A DNA stretch of 64,000 bases from Desulfovibrio sp. A2 (GTDB lineage: Bacteria; Desulfobacterota; Desulfovibrionia; Desulfovibrionales; Desulfovibrionaceae), in assembly GCF_000226255.1 (NCBI RefSeq), contig NZ_AGFG01000050.1, positions 1-64,000 of the forward strand, given 5' to 3'. Positions within the stretch are counted from its first letter, which is position 1, and each line of letters begins with the position of its first letter. The position numbers and the translations under genes were made by a program. Below, piece by piece: positions 39,806-47,796 of the stretch. Below the pieces are notes generated by a model. The model was not told where the DNA came from, searched no databases, and was given only the letters and a program-made list of their open reading frames with translations.

Positions 39806-40375
39806 CACCTTCAAAGAAATCGTGAGATGCGAAAAAGCGTGTGACGCCGGGCTTCGACGGCGGCACATGCGTCGCAACGAGGGCGGAGGTTAGGGCACCC
39901 GAGTGGTGGAGGGGCTACAGGAGCACTGCGCACATACGCATTCCGCCGGGCAGATCGCCCGAAGGCGCTTCGGCCGAGGGAAGCTGCCCGGCAGGGAATG
40001 CGATGCAGGATACGTGCGGGAAAGGCGCCCATGTGCCATGGAGGCAATGGGAGATTCGTGCGCATTGGCGTCACCGGCGGCAGATCACCCGAAGGCGCTT
40101 TGCGCCGGAGGGAAGCTGCCGCCGAAGGGACGCCGCGCATGAAAACCTGGGGGGACCAGGGGGGCAGCGCCCCCCGGAACGCGGGGGTGCAGGGGGCCGT
40201 CGTTACACGGCCCCCTGCCCGTCGGAGACATAACGAAATCGAGGGTTCTCAATCGCGCGGGAGTGTCTTCGTAGAAGCCGGGTGCAACCACGCACTACCC
40301 CCTCCACTCCCCGCCGGAGGCATAACGAAATCGGGCGTGGTCAACAGCGCACTACTGTCTTCGTAGAGGCTGGCT
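39806..40375 (-). repeat. Long structured repeat, copy 2 (right arm, inverted)
   Basis: Reverse-complement copy of 39057-39552. It includes CACATGCGTCGCAACGAGGG, the CGAAGG-centred stem, the hairpin at 40189-40218 with a CGTTAC loop, and CATAACGAAATCG twice. It additionally contains a diverged duplication of the CGAAGG-stem block at 40061-40135, so it is longer than the left arm. Confidence 0.85.
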
Positions 40376-40410
40376 GCAACCGCGCACTACCCCTCCCCCT
40401 CATCCCCCTC

Positions 40411-42255
40411 CTACTCCCCCTTCTTCTTCCAGTACGGATTCTGGGTATCCTCGAACGCGGCCAGGGCCGCCGTGGCCCCGCTGCCCACGGCGGTGACGAT
40501 CTGGCGCACGCCGCCGGTCACGTCGCCCGCCGCGTAGATGCGCGGGATGTTGGTGCGCATGTGGCGGTCCACCTTGATGGAGCCGTCCTTTTCCAGCACC
40601 ACGCCAAGCTCGGCCGCCTGTTCGGAATTGGGGATGTGCCCGATGGCCACGAACACCCCGTCGAAGGGAAGCTCGCTGACCTCGCCGGTCTTCACGTTGC
40701 GCGCGCGGATGCCGCGCACCACGCCGGTATCCTCGCCCGACGGCACCGTCCCGGCGGCCTTCCCCTCCTTGCCATCCCCCACCGCGCCTTCAACCGGGGC
40801 CACGGAATCGCCCAACACCTCTTCGACCACGGTATCCCAGATCACCGCAATGCCTTCCCGCGCCAGCGAATCCTGCAGGGCCTTCTCGGCCCGGAAGCTG
40901 TCGCGGCGATGGATGACGGTCACCTCCGCGCCCAGGTTCTTCAGGTGCAGGGCGTCGGTAAGGGCGGAATTGCCCCCGCCGATCATGGCCACCCGCTTGC
41001 CCCGGTACATGAACCCGTCGCACGAGGCGCAGTACGACACGCCCCGGCCGTAGAAGCGGGCCTCGCCCGGCGCGTCCAGCTTGCGCCACTGCGCGCCGGT
41101 GGCGAACACCAGCGCCTTGCACAGGTACACGGCGCGGCTGGTGTACACCTCGATGAGCTTGCCGATCTTGATCTCGTGCACGGCCTCGTTCTCACGCACG
41201 GTGGCGTACTGCCGGGCGTGGGCGGAAAGCACCTCCACCAGCTTCAGCCCGGCGATGTCGGTGAAGCCGGGGTAGTTCTCCACCACCGGGGTCACGGTCA
41301 CCTGTCCGCCCACCACGGCCTTGTCCAGCACCACGGTCTTCATGCCGCTGCGCTCGGCGTAGATGGCGGCGGAAAGGCCCGCCGGGCCCGCGCCCAGCAC
41401 CACCATGTCGGTTTCCACCACGTCCAGCCCCTCGGGGTCCATGCCGTGGGCCCCGTGAGCATGATCATGCCCTTCGTGACCAGGGTCCATGCCGTGTTCG
41501 CGCATCAGCTCTTCCGCGCTCTTCAGGGTGACCATCTCCAGCACGAAGCGCTCCTCGGGCAGCAGCCCGATGGCCTTGTGGGTGTCGTCGTACTGGGTGT
41601 GCGGCACCGATCCCACCCTGAACCGCTTGGAGAGGTCGGGGAACTCGTCGGAATTGACGCACTCCGCCTCCACCAGGCCCGGCCGCTCGATGGCGCATTT
41701 CGCCGCGTGCATGAACTGGCCGGGGCAGTACGGGCACCCCGGCGAGGTGAACACCCGGGGTTTGCGCGGCTCCTTCAGCTCGGACAGGATGCGGCGCGAG
41801 GTTTCCGTAAGGCCCGACTGGCGCAGGGACACCAGAAAGATCGATTCCACCAGCGCCCGGCCTTCCTCGCCCAACGGCGCGCCGGTGAAGCGGATGCGGT
41901 AGTCCAGGGCCGGGTCCGACTCGCCGGTGCCCACGAACATGGTGGGCGACAGGGTCACGTCGCGGCGCTTCGCTTCCTCGGAATCCAGCGCGTGATGGTT
42001 CATGGAAATCTTGTCCACGATGAGCGATATGTCCTCGGCGAAGCGCAGCGTGTAGCCGTTGAAGGCGTTCTTATCGTCCCCGTCGGTGAACACGTCGAGC
42101 ACCACTGGGTTCGGCAGTTTGGCGAACAGCTGGGTCAGCTGCTTGCGCCCGTCCTCAGGGATGAACCAGTCGCGGTCGGCGGTGGCCTTGCCGGAAGAGC
42201 CAGATGCGCCGGTCGAACCAGACGAATTGGACGAGCTGGATACGCTGAGTTTCAT
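40411..42255 (-). CDS. Glutaredoxin-like/PDO domain fused to thioredoxin reductase (AhpF-like)
   Basis: 614 residues. The N-terminal module has two thioredoxin folds: the first (about 30-155) lacks a CxxC, the second has CPYC at 174-177 and the cis-Pro loop GSVPHT. A His-rich linker (HEGHDHAHGAHG, 260-271) follows. The C-terminal flavoenzyme has GAGPAG (289-294), the redox CASC (409-412), GGGNSA for NAD(P)H and IYAAGDV. The order matches AhpF, which reduces AhpC, but no ahpC is adjacent. It probably reduces a thioredoxin/peroxiredoxin in oxygen defence. A Ser-rich leader and AAGGAG support the ATG at 42255. Confidence 0.88.
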   Translation of the reverse strand: MKLSVSSSSNSSGSTGASGSSGKATADRDWFIPEDGRKQLTQLFAKLPNPVVLDVFTDGDDKNAFNGYTLRFAEDISLIVDKISMNHHALDSEEAKRRDVTLSPTMFVGTGESDPALDYRIRFTGAPLGEEGRALVESIFLVSLRQSGLTETSRRILSELKEPRKPRVFTSPGCPYCPGQFMHAAKCAIERPGLVEAECVNSDEFPDLSKRFRVGSVPHTQYDDTHKAIGLLPEERFVLEMVTLKSAEELMREHGMDPGHEGHDHAHGAHGMDPEGLDVVETDMVVLGAGPAGLSAAIYAERSGMKTVVLDKAVVGGQVTVTPVVENYPGFTDIAGLKLVEVLSAHARQYATVRENEAVHEIKIGKLIEVYTSRAVYLCKALVFATGAQWRKLDAPGEARFYGRGVSYCASCDGFMYRGKRVAMIGGGNSALTDALHLKNLGAEVTVIHRRDSFRAEKALQDSLAREGIAVIWDTVVEEVLGDSVAPVEGAVGDGKEGKAAGTVPSGEDTGVVRGIRARNVKTGEVSELPFDGVFVAIGHIPNSEQAAELGVVLEKDGSIKVDRHMRTNIPRIYAAGDVTGGVRQIVTAVGSGATAALAAFEDTQNPYWKKKGE

Positions 42256-42631
42256 GGGGAACTCCTTTGGGTGCTGCGTTGCGGGGCGTGGGCTGCCGGG
42301 GAGGGACAAGGGTCCGCCGCATGCCTGGCGGCGGCGTCACGGAGTGCGGGGCGCGATGCCCGGCCGCGAAGAAAAGGGGGAACAACCCGCCACGCCGGGT
42401 GCTGCCTACACCATACCATGGTGTAGGCATGCGGAACAACACAGGCAAGTGAGACGGCGCAACCCGGTCGCGCGCAGCTAGCCTGCGTATGGCGGTGCCG
42501 CGCCGCGCATGTTCCCCCTCCAGCGCCCATCCCGGCGCGCCAGACAGCCCCTTTGGCGCAGCCGCCCGGCCCTTGCGTTTCGCGCGGCTTCCCGGCAAAG
42601 AGGGGGCAACATTTCCCGTCAGGAGACACCC
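42256..42631. other. Divergent intergenic region with an inverted repeat
   Basis: This 376-bp gap between the divergent redox gene and ppiB carries an 11-bp inverted repeat with a 3-bp spacer (42404-42428). It is the only clear structure. No gene was called. Confidence 0.5.
42404..42428. promoter_or_regulatory. Candidate operator: 11-bp inverted repeat
   Basis: GCCTACACCAT and its exact reverse complement flank the 3-bp spacer ACC. Its location between divergent genes and its AT-containing arms suit a dimeric transcription factor. No T-tract follows, so it is unlikely to be a terminator. Confidence 0.5.
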
Positions 42632-43138
42632 ATGAGCAATCCCGTCATTCTGCTGGAGACCTCTTCCGGCGATATCCTCATCGAACTCGACGCCGAAAAG
42701 GCCCCCGCCACCGTCGCCAACTTCCTGGGCTACGTGGATTCGGGCTTCTACAAGAACACCATCTTCCACCGGGTCATCAAGGACTTCATGATCCAGGGCG
42801 GCGGCCTTTCCGTGCGCATGGAAGAAAAGCCCACCAACGCCCCGGTGCGCAACGAGGCGAACAACGGCCTCAAGAACCTGCGCGGCACCATCGCCATGGC
42901 CCGCACCGCCGACCCGCACAGCGCCGCGGCCCAGTTCTTCATCAACACCGTGGACAACGCGGACCTCGATCACACCGAGGAAACGGACGAAGGCTGGGGC
43001 TACTGCGTGTTCGGCCAGGTCATCGAGGGCATGGACACCGTGGACAAGATCCAGAAGCTGAAGACCAAGCCCCAGGGCATCCACACCGACGCCCCGGCGG
43101 ACATGGTGGTCATCACCGGCGTGAGCCGCTTCGAATAG
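42632..43138 (+). CDS. ppiB: Cyclophilin-type peptidyl-prolyl cis-trans isomerase
   Basis: 168 residues with the complete cyclophilin core: [31 protein letters not shown] (catalytic Arg in FHRV), [29 protein letters not shown] and [18 protein letters not shown]. There is no signal peptide, so it is cytoplasmic PpiB rather than PpiA. AGGAGACACCC precedes the ATG. A strong terminator follows at 43178-43214. Confidence 0.94.
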   Translation: MSNPVILLETSSGDILIELDAEKAPATVANFLGYVDSGFYKNTIFHRVIKDFMIQGGGLSVRMEEKPTNAPVRNEANNGLKNLRGTIAMARTADPHSAAAQFFINTVDNADLDHTEETDEGWGYCVFGQVIEGMDTVDKIQKLKTKPQGIHTDAPADMVVITGVSRFE

Positions 43139-43177
43139 CCGCGCCGCGCCTACGCGCCGCACAGCGCACGCATCCGC

Positions 43178-43214
43178 AAGGGAGGGAACGCCACGGGCGT
43201 TTCCTCCCTTTTCG
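43178..43214 (+). terminator. Terminator of ppiB
   Basis: A 15-bp stem (AAGGGAGGGAACGCC/GGCGTTTCCTCCCTT, one G-U pair) with an ACG loop is followed by TTTCGATTT. Confidence 0.85.
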
Positions 43215-43353
43215 ATTTCCGGCACGCGGCACCGTCGCGCACGCGTCGGCAGGGCAATGCAGCGCCCGCTTCGTGGCTTTGACAGGCTGGACAGGCTACG
43301 GCACCATGGGGGCAGACCCAGAAAACCCCGCCAGCCATCCGCAAGGATCCTCC

Positions 43354-45117
43354 ATGGCCGCACACGCCGTTCCCTCCACCACCACGCCCCATCCGAACAT
43401 CGCGGCAACATCGCCCGGCAACGCCGGGGGCGGTCAGCCCGATCCGGAACTTGCCGACGCCGCGCATCCTTCCCCATCCCGCGTGCGGGGCACGGTGCTC
43501 GTTACCGGGGCCACGGGCTACGTGGGCGGCCGTCTGGCCCCCATGCTGCTGGAACGCGGTTGGAACGTGCGCGCGCTGGCCCGCAACCCGGCCAAGCTGG
43601 CGGGACGTCCGTGGGCAGCCCACCCCGGCTGCACCATCGTGCCCGGCGACGTGCTGGACGAGGCATCCCTGCGCGAGGCCCTGCGCGGGTGCGACGCCGT
43701 GTTCTACCTGGTGCACTCCATGAACCTCGCCGTGGCCGCCTTTGCCGATGCCGACCGCAAGGCCGCGTACTGCATGGTGCGCGCCCTGCAAGCCCTGCGC
43801 AACGGGCGGCACGCCCCGCCCAGAGTCATCTACCTGAGCGGCCTGCTGCCCCCGGAAACAGACACGCACGGACACGGGGCCAGCCGGGTGTCCGAACACC
43901 TGCGCTCGCGCGCGGAGGTGGGCGAGATACTGGCGCTGGCCGACGCGCCGCTCACCGTGCTGCGCGCGGCGCAGATTATCGGATCCGGCAGCGCCTCGTT
44001 CGAGATCATCCGCTATCTGGTGGACAGGCTGCCGGTGATGATCACCCCGCGCTGGGTCCACATGCAGTGCCAGCCCATAGCCATCAGCAACGTGCTGGAA
44101 TACCTGGCGGGCTGCCTCGACCACCCCGAAACGGCGGGGCAGTCCTACGACATCGGCGGGCCGGACGTGCTGAGCTACCGGGAACTGTTCGACATCTACG
44201 CCCGCGAGGCGGGTCTGCGGCGACGGCTGATCATCCCCGTGCCGTTGCTGACGCCGGAACTTTCCGCCCACTGGCTGCACCTGGTCACCCCGGTGCCGGT
44301 GGCGCTGGCGCGGCCGCTCATCCACGGGCTGCGCCAACGCGTGGTGTGCGGCGAAACGCGCATCCGCGACATCATCCCGCAGGACCTGCTGCCCTGCGCG
44401 GAGGCCATCCGCCGCGCCCTGGACCGACTGCGCACCCACGCCGTGCCCACCCGCTGGACCGACGCGGGCAGCCCCGCCGTACCGGAATGGGTGGCCTGCG
44501 GCGACGCGGACTACGCGGGCGGGCATCTGCTGGGGGATGGCTGGGGAGTGTGCCTGGCGGCCACGCCCGATGACGTGTGGAAACCCGTGGAACGCATCGG
44601 CGGCGACACCGGCTGGTATCAGGACGACGCCCTGTGGCGGCTGCGCGGCCTGGTGGACACCCTGGCCGGGGGACCGGGGCTGCGGCGCGGCCGACGCGAC
44701 CCGGAAACCCTGCGCACCGGCGACGCGTTGGACTTCTGGCGGGTGCTGGACGTGCAGCCCGGCAAGCGCCTGCTGCTGCTGGCCGAAATGAAGGTGCCGG
44801 GCGACGCGCTGCTGGAATTCATGATCCGCCCGGTTGCCGAAGCGACGCACGCACCCGCTGACGGGGCGACATCTGCCGACGGTCCGGCCACGGAACTGTG
44901 GATGCAGTCATGGTTCCTGCCGCGCGGCCTGGCCGGGCTGGCCTACTGGTATGCCCTGCTTCCCGTGCATGGACGCATCTTCCGGGGCATGCTGGCGGCC
45001 ATCGCCGCCGCAACGGGCAGGCCGGTGCTGCGCCCGCCCTTCCGCCTGGCCGCGCAACGCAACTTCGCCTGCGCGCTGCCCGGGGTGCCCCCCGCTAAAT
45101 CCTCCCCAGCATCCTGA
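43354..45117 (+). CDS. SDR-family NAD(P)-binding protein with C-terminal DUF2867 domain
   Basis: 587 residues. After a disordered leader, VLVTGATGYVGGRLAPMLLERGWNVRALARNP starts an atypical SDR Rossmann fold, with VFYLVHSM and VIYLSGLLPPE following. The C-terminal half contains DDVWKPVERIGGDTGWYQDDALWRLRGLVDTLAGGPGLRRGRRDPETLRTGDALDFWRVLDVQPGKRLLLLAEMKVPGDALLEF, the DUF2867 (SRPBCC-like) domain found in the same arrangement in other bacteria. Substrate unknown. AAGGA lies six bases before the ATG at 43354; an ATG at 43306 is in frame but lacks a site. Confidence 0.85.
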   Translation: MAAHAVPSTTTPHPNIAATSPGNAGGGQPDPELADAAHPSPSRVRGTVLVTGATGYVGGRLAPMLLERGWNVRALARNPAKLAGRPWAAHPGCTIVPGDVLDEASLREALRGCDAVFYLVHSMNLAVAAFADADRKAAYCMVRALQALRNGRHAPPRVIYLSGLLPPETDTHGHGASRVSEHLRSRAEVGEILALADAPLTVLRAAQIIGSGSASFEIIRYLVDRLPVMITPRWVHMQCQPIAISNVLEYLAGCLDHPETAGQSYDIGGPDVLSYRELFDIYAREAGLRRRLIIPVPLLTPELSAHWLHLVTPVPVALARPLIHGLRQRVVCGETRIRDIIPQDLLPCAEAIRRALDRLRTHAVPTRWTDAGSPAVPEWVACGDADYAGGHLLGDGWGVCLAATPDDVWKPVERIGGDTGWYQDDALWRLRGLVDTLAGGPGLRRGRRDPETLRTGDALDFWRVLDVQPGKRLLLLAEMKVPGDALLEFMIRPVAEATHAPADGATSADGPATELWMQSWFLPRGLAGLAYWYALLPVHGRIFRGMLAAIAAATGRPVLRPPFRLAAQRNFACALPGVPPAKSSPAS

Positions 45118-45378
45118 ATCCCACCCGCCCCGGCATGGCCGCTGGGTCCGCGCGCTGACGGGCCAGCAGCCCCGCGTGCCGGATCCCCGGCCGCAGCCAT
45201 GCCTTCCCTTGCCCGATGTTCGGAAAATACATCCATCATTCCGGCGTGGTGACACACTTGCGCACACGGGATGTCACCATTCGCCCTGGCAACGGCCTCG
45301 CGCTACGCCGCCCGCCCATGCCATCGGCAACGGCGATCACCGCCCTGAGTGTTCGCAATTTACCTTGTTTTTACAACA

Positions 45379-45394
45379 TGTTTCACGCGAAACG
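45379..45394. other. parS: parS-like ParB binding site near dnaA
   Basis: TGTTTCACGCGAAACG matches 14 of 16 parS positions. It lies about 2.4 kb from dnaA, on the other side of the window from parAB, as expected for origin-proximal parS clusters. Confidence 0.75.
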
Positions 45395-45565
45395 CACATT
45401 AGGAACAGCCTTTTGCCGTGCCCACTCCAATCCGGCACGCATCGATCACTTACCCTCCCGACGGTCCAAAATACTCAAACTATCCACCACCAAAGAGGAA
45501 CAAGGCCTGCCCATCCTCCTCCTGGCAACCGGTTGCTTGCCGATGGCTTTCCCGTGCCCATACAC

Positions 45566-45597
45566 AAAAACGCGCCGCCCCTTCGTGGGGCGGCGCG
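45566..45597 (-). terminator. Terminator of the M23 protein gene
   Basis: A perfect 11-bp stem (CGCGCCGCCCC/GGGGCGGCGCG) with a TTCGT loop is followed on the minus strand by TTTTTGTG. Confidence 0.85.
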
Positions 45598-45625
45598 CCA
45601 TGTGCGTAACTATGTGCCGTGAAAT

Positions 45626-46951
45626 CTAGATGTTGGGCAGTTTTTGCACATCCAGCGTGGCCATATCCCCCTCACCGTCCAGATACGGGCGGATGGCATC
45701 CATCTGGCGGCGAAAATCCGGCAGCAGCTTGCGGGCCACCGGCTCGGACCGGGGACTGATGTTCTTGGTGGGGTTGATGAACTTGCCGTCCTTCTTCAGG
45801 CGGAAGTCCAGGTGCGGCCCAGTGGCCCAGCCCGTGGCGCCCACGTAGCCGATGACGTCGCCCTGCTTCACCGTGGTCCCCTTGCGCACCCCGCGCGCGA
45901 AACCGGAAAGGTGGCCGTAGTAGCTTTCGTAGCCGTTGGAATGGCGCAGGATGATCAGGTTGCCGTACCCGTTGCCCCACCCGGCGGAAGCCACCACCCC
46001 GTTGCCCACGGCCTTGACCGGGGTGCCGGTGGGCGCGGCGTAGTCCACGCCCTGGTGCGGCCGCACGTCGCTGAATATGGGGTGCTTGCGGGTCATGGTG
46101 TACCCGCTGGAAATGCGCGTGAACGACAGCGGGGCCTTCAGGAACGAGCGCCGCATGGAGGCCCCGTCGGGCGCGTAGTACTGCGGAAAGCCCAGGTCGT
46201 CGTGGAACAGGTAGGCGCGGTGGGTCTGGTCCTGGTTGGTGAAGATGGCGGCCAGTACGCGCCCGTAGCCCTTGAACTCGCCCTCGCGGAAGCGCTTTTC
46301 CACCAGCACGGTGAAGCTGTCGCCCTCGCGGATGTCGCGGATGAAGTCCACCTCCCAGCCGAAGATGTCCGCCAGGCGGATGGCCAGGGTGGGCGATTCG
46401 CCCGCGTCGGCCACGGACTGGAACAGGTTGGATTCGATGGTGCCTTCCACGCGGATGATCTCGACGTCGTAGTGGATGGGTTCCACCCGCGCGGCAAAGG
46501 AATCGTCGGTCTTGCTGACGATGAGCTTCTGCGAATTGTCGATCTCGTATTCAAAGCGTTCGATGCCGCCCACGCTGGCGTTGGCCACCACGGTGTAGGG
46601 CTGCCCGGCCCGCAGCTTGGCCAGCGAATAGACCTTCTCGCAGGCAGCGACCATGGTGTGCACGTCCACCGAAGACAGCCACTCTTGCAGGATCTTGGCC
46701 GCGGTGTCGCCGGAAGACACGACCCCCTGCACCACCTCCGGTTCACCGGTGGCGTCACCGGCGGCGCCTTGTTCGGCCCGCAGTTCCGGGGGCAGCTGGC
46801 CGCCCGGCGCGGTGGCGTTGCAGTCGGCCGCGGGGGGGGTGGCAGGTGTTTCGGTGGCATGCTGTCCGCGCCGCAACATGAACGGCGCGGCAATGAGCAG
46901 CAGGATGACCAGCAAGACGATTCCGGAACGCTTGGCGGAAGGCAACTGCAT
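45626..46951 (-). CDS. M23-family peptidoglycan hydrolase-like membrane protein
   Basis: 441 residues. An N-terminal TM anchor (GIVLLVILLLIAAPFML) is followed by an OapA/LysM-like region (VVSSGDTAAKILQEWLSSVDVHTMVAACEKVYSLAKLRAGQPYTV), a beta-rich middle and the M23 (LytM) domain. In the latter, HQGVDYAAPTGTPV supplies the H-x3-D zinc ligands. The usual third ligand, the second His of HxH in GPHLHF, is Asp here (GPHLDFRL), so activity may be altered. Such proteins cleave peptide cross-links or regulate amidases. GAGGTTTC precedes the ATG at 46951. The long upstream open frame is an artefact. Confidence 0.85.
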   Translation of the reverse strand: MQLPSAKRSGIVLLVILLLIAAPFMLRRGQHATETPATPPAADCNATAPGGQLPPELRAEQGAAGDATGEPEVVQGVVSSGDTAAKILQEWLSSVDVHTMVAACEKVYSLAKLRAGQPYTVVANASVGGIERFEYEIDNSQKLIVSKTDDSFAARVEPIHYDVEIIRVEGTIESNLFQSVADAGESPTLAIRLADIFGWEVDFIRDIREGDSFTVLVEKRFREGEFKGYGRVLAAIFTNQDQTHRAYLFHDDLGFPQYYAPDGASMRRSFLKAPLSFTRISSGYTMTRKHPIFSDVRPHQGVDYAAPTGTPVKAVGNGVVASAGWGNGYGNLIILRHSNGYESYYGHLSGFARGVRKGTTVKQGDVIGYVGATGWATGPHLDFRLKKDGKFINPTKNISPRSEPVARKLLPDFRRQMDAIRPYLDGEGDMATLDVQKLPNI

Positions 46952-47796
46952 GAAACCTCGTGCGATGGGGCAGGCCCGCGAGCCGACCGGGGACGGCGGC
47001 GGAGCGTGGGGTCGGGGCGGACTGCGCTTTCGGTGATGGGGAGGCCCCGTGCCGTACCGGCCCGGTCGCATGGAAGAGGAATGACCGGGAGAAGGGCGGC
47101 GCGCGCCGGGTGAAACCCGGGCGGCCATGGGGCGGCCGCCTCGCGCATGGCCCGCGCATGCCGCGGGAAACACTGGAGGCACACCCAAGAGGGGTCGGAC
47201 GGGACCTGCCGCAAGGAACCGCCCAACCCTAGCCGCGCCGTGGGCAATTGTCCAGACGGCCGACGGATTCTGCACATCGTTGCACAAATGGCCCCAGAGG
47301 CGCGAAACCGGACCGGGCCGGACCGAGATGCGGAACCGCGCGCAAACGCGTTCAGCAAGGCCGTACGGGCGCAAATCCGACATGCCCGCCAAGACTTCCC
47401 CGCCCCTGCCTTGCGGATTCCCGCATCGGGCAGGCCTTCGCCCGCTTCGGCGGACCGGCGCACGGCCGCCGGGGCTGGGCACATCCGTCCGTGCGGTAGC
47501 CCCACCACCCTCCCGCGCGAAAGCGCACGGCGGATCCGGAAGGGCGACCCCCCCCAGCCACGTGGGACGCGGCCCAAACCTGCCCGCCACGTCCGGTCCG
47601 GCGGCCGTGCTTGTTCCGGTTCGATGAATATGATAATGATGCGTGCTTGGGCCACGGTCATCCGCACCTGCCCCGTTCGCCTGCCGCCACCCCGCGACGG
47701 GCGCCGACGGAAGGGGCCGGAAACGACTCCGAAGGCCCGCTCCCCGTACCCTCAATGCCCGGCCGCCGGGCTTCATACAGGACCTGTCCACCGCCC
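46952..47796. other. Region upstream of dnaA, possible oriC
   Basis: This 845-bp gap has no convincing gene. In many bacteria oriC lies directly upstream of dnaA. One 8/9 match to the DnaA box consensus (TTCTGCACA at 47268-47276) and a short AT-rich patch near 47624-47642 were seen, but no cluster of boxes. It is a candidate origin only. Confidence 0.4.

Larger units (their letters stand above)
39034..40410. other. 1.4-kb non-coding region built of inverted repeats
   Basis: No gene was called here. Two arms (39057-39552 and 39806-40375) are long imperfect reverse complements of one another around a 250-bp unique centre. Short overlapping ORFs on both strands shift frame between copies and are not conserved as protein. 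Confidence 0.8.
45118..45625. other. Intergenic region with parS-like site
   Basis: This 508-bp gap contains a parS-like site (45379-45394) in a locally AT-rich stretch (about 45345-45510), a few weak DnaA-box-like 7/9 matches (for example TTGCGCACA near 45256 and CTATCCACC near 45480), and the terminator of the M23 gene (45566-45597). No gene was called. Confidence 0.5.

Noticed and set aside
39034..40410. Insertion sequence or integron in the repeat region
   Set aside because: No transposase or integrase reading frame and no target-site duplication could be seen.
45250..45490. DnaA boxes near the parS-like site
   Set aside because: TTGCGCACA and CTATCCACC match only 7 of 9 positions; not enough to call an origin.
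45626..47791. Long N-terminal extension (to 47791) of the M23 protein
   Set aside because: The extension is Arg/Gly/Pro-rich noise through the pre-dnaA region; the ATG at 46951 has a good ribosome site directly before the membrane anchor.
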